Shown here: one piece after another, positions 51,453 to 59,047 of the stretch
Position numbering within the stretch: position 1 is the first letter of the stretch
How the letters are laid out: each line of letters opens with the position of its first letter
Origin: Flavonifractor sp. An82
GTDB lineage: Bacteria > Bacillota > Clostridia > Oscillospirales > Oscillospiraceae
Length of the DNA stretch: 64,000 nt
Direction of reading: 5' to 3'
Assembly: GCF_002159265.1 (NCBI RefSeq)
Contig: NZ_NFHG01000013.1
Coordinates: 34,081-98,080, forward strand
Translations under genes and position numbers: made by a program
Notes under the pieces: model-generated
The model's database searches: none
The model's input: the letters and a program-made list of their open reading frames with translations, nothing else
What the model was told of the DNA's origin: nothing

Positions 51453-51489
51453 CACCGTCCACAATGGAGGCAAACCATTGTGGACGGTG
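51453..51489 (+). terminator. hairpin between ispE and spoIIR, overlapping the spoIIR ribosome binding site
   Basis: 15-bp perfect stem (51453-51467 and 51475-51489, 7-nt loop) followed by ATTTTTT. The spoIIR ATG at 51497 directly follows the T-tract, and its only GG-rich upstream element (GGACGGTGA) is in the 3' arm. Confidence 0.8.
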
Positions 51490-51496
51490 ATTTTTT

Positions 51497-52129
51497 ATGA
51501 CACAGAGCAAGACCCTGCGCCGCTGGGAGCTGGCCCTCCTGCTGGGGGTGGCCATTGCCGCCCTGGCCGGGGTATGGCTGGACCGAAGCCAGGCCGCCCT
51601 GGCCGATCAGGTGATCCGGCTGCATGTGCTGGCCAACTCGGACTCGGAGGCCGACCAGGCCCTGAAGCTGAAGGTGCGGGACAGGGTGTTGGCGACAGCG
51701 GAGGAATACTTCACGCCGGGGGCTACGCTGGAAGAGACCAGGGAGACCCTGACGGCTCATCTGGCCGACATAGCTGCCGCCGGGGCCGACCAGGTGGCGG
51801 AGGAGGGATACCGGTATCCGGTGACCGTCTCGCTGGAGGAAAACTACTGGTTTCCCACCAAGGAGTACACAGACTTTGCCCTGCCTGCCGGCAATTATAC
51901 CGCCCTGCGGGTGGTCATCGGTGAGGGAGACGGCCAGAACTGGTGGTGCGTGGTATTCCCGCCCCTGTGCCTGGGGTCGGTCAGCGAGAGCTCCGCCCAG
52001 ACCGCTCTGGCCGGCGGCTTTTCTCAGGATCAGGTGTCCCTCATTACCGGGGAGGACCAGGGCTATGTAGTCAAATTCAAGGCCATGGAGCTGTGGGAGG
52101 AGTTTTGCCACTGGCTCAGCGGCACATAA
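51497..52129 (+). CDS. spoIIR: stage II sporulation protein R
   Basis: Forespore-secreted signalling protein that triggers SpoIIGA to process pro-sigma-E in the mother cell. The 210-residue sequence has an N-terminal hydrophobic segment (about 13-28) and the conserved IRLHVLANSDSEADQALKLKVRDRVL region, with NWWCVVFPPLC further on. This implies a spore-forming lineage. No sigma-F promoter was recognised with confidence. The ribosome binding site is embedded in the upstream terminator hairpin. Confidence 0.9.
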   Translation: MTQSKTLRRWELALLLGVAIAALAGVWLDRSQAALADQVIRLHVLANSDSEADQALKLKVRDRVLATAEEYFTPGATLEETRETLTAHLADIAAAGADQVAEEGYRYPVTVSLEENYWFPTKEYTDFALPAGNYTALRVVIGEGDGQNWWCVVFPPLCLGSVSESSAQTALAGGFSQDQVSLITGEDQGYVVKFKAMELWEEFCHWLSGT

Positions 52130-52132
52130 AAG

Positions 52133-52163
52133 GGCAGGTCCGGTTCCATCAACCGGACCTGCC
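52133..52163. terminator. terminator between spoIIR and the NSS transporter
   Basis: 13-bp perfect stem (52133-52145 and 52151-52163, CCATC loop), A-run before and T-run after; genes converge here. Confidence 0.9.
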
Positions 52164-52177
52164 TTTTTATCATATAA

Positions 52178-53494
52178 TCAGCCGATGCCGCCGTAGTAGA
52201 TGCCCAGCACCCACACGGCTGCCGCCACCAGCACATAGAACCGGGCGGTGACGGTGAAGAACTTGCCGGGCCGGTCATTGCCGCCCAGCGCCAGCTCGTC
52301 CTTGATGGTGTCCATGCGCAGAATGAAGTAGATGCACACGGCCACCAGCAGGGCGCCGAAGGGGGAGACATAGATGGTGATGAGATCCATCCAGCTGCCC
52401 ATACCGGCCAGGGATTCCAGGAACAGGCCGGGCACAAAGGCCACCGCGCCCATGATCAGAGTGGCGGTGCGGCGGGACAGCCTGACGGTGGAGCTGAGAG
52501 CCTCGCCGCAGGCCTCCAGCATGTTCATCAGAGAGGTGATGCCGGCGAAGAACACCGACAGGAAGAACAGGAAGGCGAAAATCTGCCCGCTGGGCATCTG
52601 CTGGAACACTTGGGGCAGAGTAACAAACATCAGGGAGGGGCCGCTGGTGGGGTCGATGCCGAAGGCGAAGACGGCGGGAATGATGGCAAAGCCCGCCAGC
52701 AGGGCGGCCAGGGTGTCCAGCAGAGCGGTGGTGCCCGCGTGGCGCAGGATGCTCTCGCTCTTCTTCATATAGCTGCCGTAGATCAGCATGCCCGCGCCGT
52801 TGATGGACAGGGAGAAGAAAGCCTGTCCCATGGCCATGACCCAGGTCTCCGGCTTGAGCAGATAGCTCCAGTCAGGCTGGAGCAGGTAAAGGTAGCCCTC
52901 CACCGCGCCGGGCAGGAAGGCCACCCGGACGGCGATGATGAGAAACAGGATGAAGAAAGCGGGCATCATGAATTTGCTCAGCTTTTCGATGCCGGCTGCC
53001 ACGCCGAAGATCAGGATGAGCACGGTCAGGGCCACCGCCGCCAGATGCCAGGGGATGGAGCCGAAGTTCACCGCCAAAGCATCAAAGAAGCTCTGGGAGT
53101 CGCCGGCCAGGATGGAGCCGGTGATGGAGCCTGCGGTGTAGCGCAAGACCCAGCCCACCACCACGGAGTAGCCGATGGCGATGCCCAGTACCCCCAGCAG
53201 GGGGATAATGCCCAGTAGCTTGCCGCCTTTTTTACCCCGGGACTTGAGCACATAGTCTAGGGAGCCCATGGCGCCGGTGCCGGTGAGCCGGCCCAGAGCA
53301 AACTCGCCGGACAGGCCCACATAGCTGAACAGGGCTACAAAAATAAAATAGGGGATGAGAAAGGCGCCGCCGCCGTACTGTCCCACCCGGTAGGGAAAGA
53401 GCCATATGTTGCCCATACCCACGGCGGAGCCTACCGCTGCCAGCACGAAGCCAAGCGAGCTGGTAAATTTACCGCCGGATTTGTTGTGTTCCAT
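52178..53494 (-). CDS. neurotransmitter:sodium symporter family transporter
   Basis: Sodium-coupled amino-acid transporter of 438 residues with about eleven to twelve helices. The opening SSLGFVLAAVGSAVGMGNIWLFPYRVGQYGGG contains the unwound helix-1 motif of the LeuT fold. Substrates of bacterial members include tryptophan, leucine and other neutral amino acids. ATG 53494 follows the GNAT stop directly, so the two share a transcript. Confidence 0.92.
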   Translation of the reverse strand: MEHNKSGGKFTSSLGFVLAAVGSAVGMGNIWLFPYRVGQYGGGAFLIPYFIFVALFSYVGLSGEFALGRLTGTGAMGSLDYVLKSRGKKGGKLLGIIPLLGVLGIAIGYSVVVGWVLRYTAGSITGSILAGDSQSFFDALAVNFGSIPWHLAAVALTVLILIFGVAAGIEKLSKFMMPAFFILFLIIAVRVAFLPGAVEGYLYLLQPDWSYLLKPETWVMAMGQAFFSLSINGAGMLIYGSYMKKSESILRHAGTTALLDTLAALLAGFAIIPAVFAFGIDPTSGPSLMFVTLPQVFQQMPSGQIFAFLFFLSVFFAGITSLMNMLEACGEALSSTVRLSRRTATLIMGAVAFVPGLFLESLAGMGSWMDLITIYVSPFGALLVAVCIYFILRMDTIKDELALGGNDRPGKFFTVTARFYVLVAAAVWVLGIYYGGIG

Positions 53495-54055
53495 TCAGAG
53501 ATCCTCCTCGTCGTTTCTGCGTACCATGTGCAGATGGTCCTCCCAGATGCCGTTGATCTTCAGGTAGCGCCTGGCCAGTCCCTCCTCCTCAAAGCCTGCC
53601 TTGGCTGCCGCCTTACGGGAGGCCAGGTTGCGGGGCATGATATTGGCCTCCACCCGGTGGAGATCCAGGTTGCGGAAGCCCCACTGCGTCAGGGCGTCAA
53701 TGGCCTCGGAGCCGTAGCCCCTGCCCCACAGGGTATGGTCGATTTTGTAGGAGATAAAGCAGGAGTGGAAGGCGCCGCCGATGATCTCGTTGAGGCCCGC
53801 CAGCCCGATGATTTTGCCGGGATGCCGGGGCTGGACCAGCAGGAAGCGGAAGCTGCGGCCCGCCTCCGCCTGCTCCAGATCCCAGCCCAGCCGCTCCTCC
53901 TGCCCCTCCGGGGTGAAGAACTCCTCAGGCTGGACGGGGTCAAAGGGGGCAAAGGCCTCCCGGTTGCGGCAATAGAAGGCGGCCGCGGCATCAGCCAGGG
54001 CCGGATCGGCGGCCAGAAAGCCCAGTCTGGGGGAGCGGAAAACAAAACGGCGCAC
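53495..54055 (-). CDS. RimJ/RimL-type GNAT acetyltransferase
   Basis: A 186-residue acetyltransferase resembling ribosomal-protein-alanine acetyltransferases: RFVFRSPRLGFL at the start, LWGRGYGSEAIDALTQWGF as acetyl-CoA loop, and VEANIMPRNLASRKAAAKAGF at the C-terminus. The substrate may be a protein N-terminus or small molecule. GTG 54055 is chosen since AGAGGAG lies 8 nt upstream. Cotranscribed with the NSS transporter. Confidence 0.85.
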   Translation of the reverse strand: MRRFVFRSPRLGFLAADPALADAAAAFYCRNREAFAPFDPVQPEEFFTPEGQEERLGWDLEQAEAGRSFRFLLVQPRHPGKIIGLAGLNEIIGGAFHSCFISYKIDHTLWGRGYGSEAIDALTQWGFRNLDLHRVEANIMPRNLASRKAAAKAGFEEEGLARRYLKINGIWEDHLHMVRRNDEEDL

Positions 54056-54176
54056 GGCGCTCACTCCTCTCGCTTAGCATGCGAGGCACATTATAGCATA
54101 TCCCGGCGGCTTTTGCACTATGAAGTTGTAGCACTTTAAAGAGCGCCGGAGGGGCAAAAGAATCCCCTCCCGGTGG

Positions 54177-54205
54177 TTGACCTTGCCGCCGCTTTTCGAT
54201 ACAAT
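54177..54205 (+). promoter_or_regulatory. promoter of pcrA
   Basis: TTGACC (54177-54182) and TACAAT (54200-54205), spacer 17 bp. A leader hairpin (about 54219-54250) lies between it and the start codon. Confidence 0.75.
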
Positions 54206-54274
54206 AGGGGTACCAGAAAGGGAGCCGTCCACCTGTGGGCGGCTCTCCCATTGCCAAGGGAGACATGAGAATCT

Positions 54275-56707
54275 ATGTTGAACACCCAAGAGGAACTGCG
54301 CTTTTGTAAAGCCCGGCGGGCCGCCATTGAGCTGGAGTTCGGCAATCTGAACCCGGAGCAGCGGAAGGCCGCCCTGGCCACCGAGGGCCCCCTGCTGCTG
54401 CTGGCGGGCGCGGGCAGCGGAAAGACCACGGTGCTCATCCACCGCATTGCCAACCTGATGAAATACGGCCGGGGGGCGGATTCCGACGAGGTGCCCGCCT
54501 GGGTCACACCGGAGGATCTGGCCTTCCTGGAGGACTATGTGGCTCATCCCGACCCGGAGAAGAAGGGGGAGCAGGAGCGGCTGTGCCGCCTGGACCCGGC
54601 AGTGCCCTGGTCCATCCTGGCCATCACCTTTACCAACAAGGCCGCCGGCGAGCTGAAGGAGCGGTTGGAGCGGATGCTTGGCCCCGCTGCCAACGACGTG
54701 TGGGCCTCCACCTTCCACTCCGCCTGCGTGCGCATCCTGCGGCGGGACATCGACCGGCTGGGCTTCACCAGTTCCTTCACCATTTATGACACCGCCGATT
54801 CCGAGCGGGTCATTAAGGACATTGTGAAGGACTTCAATCTGGACGACAAGACCTTCTCCGCCCGCACGGTGCTGGGTTATCTGTCCCGGGCCAAGGACGC
54901 CATGCAGTCTGGCGCGGACTATCTGGCTCAGTGCGAGAAGGCGGGGGACTTCCGCCTGGTGAAGATCGCCAAGATCTATGTGGAGTACGAACGGCGGCTG
55001 AAGGAAGCCAACGCCCTGGACTTTGACGACATCATTCTGGATACCGTACGTCTGCTCCAGCAGTTTGAAGAGGTGCGGACCTACTATCAAAAGAAATTCC
55101 GCTACGTCCTCATCGACGAGTACCAGGATACCAACAACCTGCAATATCTGCTGGCCTCCACCCTGGCGGGGGGCTATGAAAACATCTGCGTGGTGGGCGA
55201 TGACGACCAGTCCATCTACCGCTTCCGGGGCGCTACCATTGAAAACATCCTCTCCTTTGAAAACCAGTACAAGGGAGCCCGGGTGATCCGGCTGGAGCAG
55301 AACTACCGCTCCACCAAGAACATCCTGGAGGCCTCCAACGCGGTCATCAAGAACAACGAGGGCCGCAAGGGCAAGGAGCTGTGGACCCAGCACGAGGAGG
55401 GGGACAAGGTCCAGTGCTACACCGCCATGAACGAGCACGACGAGGCCCAGTATGTGGCGGCCCAGATTCTGGCGGGCTTTTCCGCCGGACGCAGCTGGAA
55501 GGACCACGCGGTGCTCTACCGCATGAATGCTCAATCCAACCAGATCGAGCAGGCCTTCAAGCGCAACGGCATCCCCTACCGCATCATCGGCGGTATCCGC
55601 TTCTTTGACCGGGCGGAGGTCAAGGACATGCTGGCCTACCTCAGCGCGGTGAATAACCCCGGGGACGATCTGCGGCTGTCCCGCATCATCAACAACCCGC
55701 CCCGAGGCATCGGCGCCACCACGGTGGACCGGGCACAGACCATTGCCCAAGCGGAGGGGCGCTCCCTGTGGGATGTGATCAGCCATGCCCGCAACTGGCC
55801 GGAGCTGCAGAAGGCGGCTCCCAAGCTGGGCCAGTTTACCGAGCTGATGGACGATCTGCGCAAGTTGTCCCGGGAGCTGCCTCTGCCCGAGTTTTACGAA
55901 GAGGTGGTGGCCCGTACCGGCTACGCCGTGATGCTGGAGCAGAAGAAGACCATTGAGGACCGCACCCGGCTGGAGAACGTGCGGGAGCTTGCCACCTCCA
56001 TCCAGAACTATCTGGACAACGCGGTGGAGGAGCCCTCCCTGTCCGGCTTCCTGGATGAAATTGCTCTGTACACCGATATCGACAGCCACGATCCCAGCGA
56101 GGACTGCGCGGTGATGATGACCATGCACTCCGCCAAGGGCCTGGAGTTCCCGGTGGTCTTTGTGGTGGGCGTGGAAGAGGGCATCTTTCCCGGCATCCGT
56201 GCCATCGGAGAGCCGGAGGAGATGGAGGAGGAGCGCCGCCTGTGCTATGTGGCCATGACCCGGGCCAAGGAGAAGCTGTACATGACCTGCGCCTCCCAGC
56301 GTATGCTCTTCGGCCGCACCAATTCCAACCGTCCCTCCCGCTTCCTGGGAGAGATCCCGCCGGAGCTGGTGGAGAAATCCGGCCGCCTGCCCTATGGCGA
56401 GCGGGGAGAGGGGGAGCGGCCCGCCCGTAAGACTGCCCCGGTGCGCCGCACCTTCGATCCCGGCTTCTCTCTGGGACACTCCGCCCCGGCTCCTACTGCC
56501 TCTGCCGCCCCGGCGGCGGGACAGGCCGCCCCCGCCGGCGGCGGGTTCCGCATGGGCGACACGGTGCGCCACAAGGCCTTCGGTCAGGGACTCATTACCA
56601 AAGTTACCCCCATGGGAGGCGATGCACTGGTAGAGATCGCCTTTGACAGCGTGGGTACCAAGAAGCTGATGCTGAAATCAGCCTCCCAGTATATGACCAA
56701 GGTATAA
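54275..56707 (+). CDS. pcrA: UvrD/PcrA-type ATP-dependent DNA helicase
   Basis: Superfamily 1 3'-5' helicase for repair and rolling-circle replication, 810 residues. Motif I is GAGSGKTT, Ia is AITFTNKAAGELK, II is LIDEYQD, III is VVGDDDQSIYRFRGA, IV is LEQNYRST, V is MTMHSAKGLEFPVVF, and VI is VAMTRAKEKL. The C-terminal end FRMGDTVRHKAFGQGLI is PcrA-like. An insertion of roughly 35 residues lies between motifs I and Ia compared with Bacillus PcrA as recalled. A linker of alanine and proline precedes the C-terminal domain. Confidence 0.95.
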   Translation: MLNTQEELRFCKARRAAIELEFGNLNPEQRKAALATEGPLLLLAGAGSGKTTVLIHRIANLMKYGRGADSDEVPAWVTPEDLAFLEDYVAHPDPEKKGEQERLCRLDPAVPWSILAITFTNKAAGELKERLERMLGPAANDVWASTFHSACVRILRRDIDRLGFTSSFTIYDTADSERVIKDIVKDFNLDDKTFSARTVLGYLSRAKDAMQSGADYLAQCEKAGDFRLVKIAKIYVEYERRLKEANALDFDDIILDTVRLLQQFEEVRTYYQKKFRYVLIDEYQDTNNLQYLLASTLAGGYENICVVGDDDQSIYRFRGATIENILSFENQYKGARVIRLEQNYRSTKNILEASNAVIKNNEGRKGKELWTQHEEGDKVQCYTAMNEHDEAQYVAAQILAGFSAGRSWKDHAVLYRMNAQSNQIEQAFKRNGIPYRIIGGIRFFDRAEVKDMLAYLSAVNNPGDDLRLSRIINNPPRGIGATTVDRAQTIAQAEGRSLWDVISHARNWPELQKAAPKLGQFTELMDDLRKLSRELPLPEFYEEVVARTGYAVMLEQKKTIEDRTRLENVRELATSIQNYLDNAVEEPSLSGFLDEIALYTDIDSHDPSEDCAVMMTMHSAKGLEFPVVFVVGVEEGIFPGIRAIGEPEEMEEERRLCYVAMTRAKEKLYMTCASQRMLFGRTNSNRPSRFLGEIPPELVEKSGRLPYGERGEGERPARKTAPVRRTFDPGFSLGHSAPAPTASAAPAAGQAAPAGGGFRMGDTVRHKAFGQGLITKVTPMGGDALVEIAFDSVGTKKLMLKSASQYMTKV

Positions 56708-56712
56708 GAAAA

Positions 56713-56736
56713 CCGGGCCGCCTAAGGGCGGCCCGG
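56713..56736 (-). terminator. terminator of the 3-methyladenine glycosylase-HAD transcript
   Basis: 10-bp perfect GC stem (56713-56722 and 56727-56736, TAAG loop); on the minus strand followed by TTTTCTT. It sits 8 bp from the HAD stop and may also serve pcrA. Confidence 0.8.
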
Positions 56737-56743
56737 AGAAACG

Positions 56744-57376
56744 CTACGGCTGGAGCAATTCTGTAAAGCTGTAAATATACCGGTGGCACAACCCCTTCAG
56801 TTCCTCCTCAAACCGGGCATAGAAGGGGTCATACACTCCCACCACAGTAAGCCCCGCCGCCTTGGCGGAGGCGCAGGCACCGGGGGAGTCCTCGTAGAGC
56901 GTGCTCTCCTCCGGGCTTGTCCCCAGTTCCTTCAACACGTGGACAAAGGTAGCCGGGTCCTTTTTCAGCATGCCCAGCTCCTGGACGAAAATGAGACGGG
57001 AGAAGTAATCCTCCATCTCCAACCGCTTGAGGGCAGCATGGCAGAACTCGGGGACGCAGGCGATGAGCAGGACCATGTCCTCCCCCTGCCTGCGGCACTG
57101 CTCCAGAAAGGCCAGAGCCCCCGGTTTGGCGGGGACCTGGGACAGGTAGGCCTCCCGGCCCAGCTGGGTCCACTCGTCCATGATGGCCTGGGGCGTGGTG
57201 TCCAGGTGGTAGTAGTCGATAGTGAATTGGGCGGCCAGAGGGAAGATGGAGTGGCCCACCGTCTCGCTGTACTCCTGGGTGGGGGTCAGCCCCCGGCGGG
57301 CCAGGAAGGTGTTGTCCACCACCTCCCACACGCCGTTGGAGTCCACCAGAGTACCGTCAAAGTCAAACAGAATCAT
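56744..57376 (-). CDS. HAD-superfamily phosphatase
   Basis: A 210-residue haloacid dehalogenase-like hydrolase: ILFDFDGTLVDSN motif I, the conserved lysine in LKKDPATF and YEDSPGACASAKAAGL as motif IV. The cap domain of about 80 residues places it near phosphoglycolate phosphatase or beta-phosphoglucomutase types; substrate undecided. The motif-II-like region reads VLLIACVPEF. Its start overlaps the glycosylase stop by 2-4 nt (ATGA). Confidence 0.85.
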   Translation of the reverse strand: MILFDFDGTLVDSNGVWEVVDNTFLARRGLTPTQEYSETVGHSIFPLAAQFTIDYYHLDTTPQAIMDEWTQLGREAYLSQVPAKPGALAFLEQCRRQGEDMVLLIACVPEFCHAALKRLEMEDYFSRLIFVQELGMLKKDPATFVHVLKELGTSPEESTLYEDSPGACASAKAAGLTVVGVYDPFYARFEEELKGLCHRYIYSFTELLQP

Positions 57377-57957
57377 ATATAAAACCTCCAGGGGAAGTGG
57401 ACGGCCTCCTGGGCGTAGTCGATGCCCACCCGGGGACCGGTGTGGAAGGCGGGCGGCGCTTCGCCGCTGTCGCAGAGGAAGAGCTCCTCCCCGCACAGGT
57501 CCAGGCCGTTCTGGGCCCGGGTGAGGGCCAGCGCCCTGCACACCTTGCCGGGGCCGTCCAGAAAATGCTTTTTTTGATAGGAAGTAAGCTCGCCGGGCGT
57601 CTTGCCGAACCGGTTGAGACTCATGGGGACCAGCCCCTCCACCGGCTCCAAACCCCGCAGCAGCACGGCGGCAGGTTCCCCCTCCGCCTCCGTCACGAAG
57701 TTGAGACAGTGGTACATCCCGTAGATCAGGTAGATATAGGCGGTGCCCGGCGGGGCGAACAGGGTCTCGGTCCGGGCGGTGCGCTTGTAGCCATAGGCGT
57801 GGCAGGCCTTGTCACAACGGCCGATGTAGGCCTCGGTCTCGGTGATACGCCCCACCAGCGCCTGGCCCTGCCACATCCTCACCAGATATTTTCCCAGCAG
57901 GTCCCGGGCCACCTCCAGGGTGTCCCGGTCAAAGAATTGCCGTTCCAGCTTGTTCAA
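57373..57957 (-). CDS. DNA-3-methyladenine glycosylase (MPG/AAG type)
   Basis: Base-excision repair enzyme removing alkylated purines, 194 residues. LLGKYLVR, GRITETEAYIGRCDKACHAY with the catalytic glutamate, YLIYGMYHCLNFV with the intercalating tyrosine, and GPGKVCRALAL are typical of the mammalian-type family. TTG 57957 is the likely start, since AAAGGGGGG lies 7 nt upstream. Confidence 0.92.
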   Translation of the reverse strand: MNKLERQFFDRDTLEVARDLLGKYLVRMWQGQALVGRITETEAYIGRCDKACHAYGYKRTARTETLFAPPGTAYIYLIYGMYHCLNFVTEAEGEPAAVLLRGLEPVEGLVPMSLNRFGKTPGELTSYQKKHFLDGPGKVCRALALTRAQNGLDLCGEELFLCDSGEAPPAFHTGPRVGIDYAQEAVHFPWRFYI

Positions 57958-58020
57958 AAGGATACCCCCCTTTGTCGGGATCAAATCACATTTTACCATA
58001 GGTAAAGGAGAGGTACAACC

Positions 58021-58920
58021 ATGAGCCAAACCAAAGAAAACAGTGTCCTGGCCAAGTTCGCGACCCCGCTGATCATCCTCGCCACCATCATCTGGGGCAG
58101 TTCCTTCGTGGTGATGAAGAGCAGTGTGGACGTGCTACCCACCTTCTGGCTGCTGGCCATCCGGTTCAGCTTCGCGGCCCTGGTGCTGGCCATCGTCTTC
58201 ATCAAGCGGTGGAAGGTACTGGACCGCCACTATCTCATCGGCGGCACCGTAATGGGCTTCTGCCTGTTTGTGGCCTATGCCTTCCAGACCTACGGCCTGG
58301 AGCAGACTACCCCCGGCAAGAACGCCTTCCTCACCGCGGTCTACTGCGTCATTGTGCCCTTCCTGTACTGGATCGTGGCCAAGCGCCGGCCGGATAAGTT
58401 CAATGTCATCGCCGCCCTGCTGTGCATTGTGGGCATCGGTCTGGTATCGGTCACCGGCAAGAACGCCTCCGCCTTCAACATGGGCGACGTGCTCACCCTC
58501 ATCGGCGGCTTCTTCTTTGCCGCCCACATCGTGGCGGTATCCAAGTTCTCTGAGGGCCGGGATATCTTTATTCTGACCACCCTCCAGTTTGCCAGCTTTG
58601 CCATCTTCTCCTGGATCGGTGTGCTGGTCACCGGCACCTCCGTCTCCCCCGAGGTATTTACCGGCGATTTGATCTTCGGCCTGGCCTATCTGGTGATTTT
58701 CGCCTCCTGCGGCGCCTTGCTCTTCCAGAACATCGGCCAGAAGTATACCGCCCCCTCCACTGCCGCCGTCCTCCTCTCTCTGGAGGCCCCCTTCGGCGTA
58801 CTCTTCTCCATGATCTTTGCCAGCGAGCAGCCGACCGCCCTGATGCTGGTGGGTTTTGCCCTCATCTTCCTGGGCGTGATCTGCTCCGAGACCAAGTTCG
58901 CGTTCCTGCGGAAGAAATAA
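58021..58920 (+). CDS. EamA/DMT-family transporter
   Basis: A ten-helix transporter of 299 residues with two EamA repeats (ATIIWGSSFVVMKSS in the first and GDVLTLIGGFFFAAHIVAVSKF in the second). Export of an amino acid or metabolite is the family role; substrate unknown. AAAGGAGAGG lies upstream of ATG 58021. It diverges from the glycosylase gene across 63 bp and is followed by a terminator. Confidence 0.9.
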   Translation: MSQTKENSVLAKFATPLIILATIIWGSSFVVMKSSVDVLPTFWLLAIRFSFAALVLAIVFIKRWKVLDRHYLIGGTVMGFCLFVAYAFQTYGLEQTTPGKNAFLTAVYCVIVPFLYWIVAKRRPDKFNVIAALLCIVGIGLVSVTGKNASAFNMGDVLTLIGGFFFAAHIVAVSKFSEGRDIFILTTLQFASFAIFSWIGVLVTGTSVSPEVFTGDLIFGLAYLVIFASCGALLFQNIGQKYTAPSTAAVLLSLEAPFGVLFSMIFASEQPTALMLVGFALIFLGVICSETKFAFLRKK

Positions 58921-58935
58921 GACCCAGACAGAAAG

Positions 58936-58965
58936 ACAGCCTCTGCCCGGACGGGCGGAGGCTGT
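58936..58965 (+). terminator. terminator after the second EamA gene
   Basis: 13-bp stem (58936-58948 and 58953-58965; one T-G pair) followed by T-rich sequence. Confidence 0.8.
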
Positions 58966-59047
58966 TCTGTATTTTTTGGGGACCGTGCATGGAGTCCTGT
59001 CTTGCACAGTATGGCTCTGTTTGGTATCATAAATAAGGTGATGCCCT

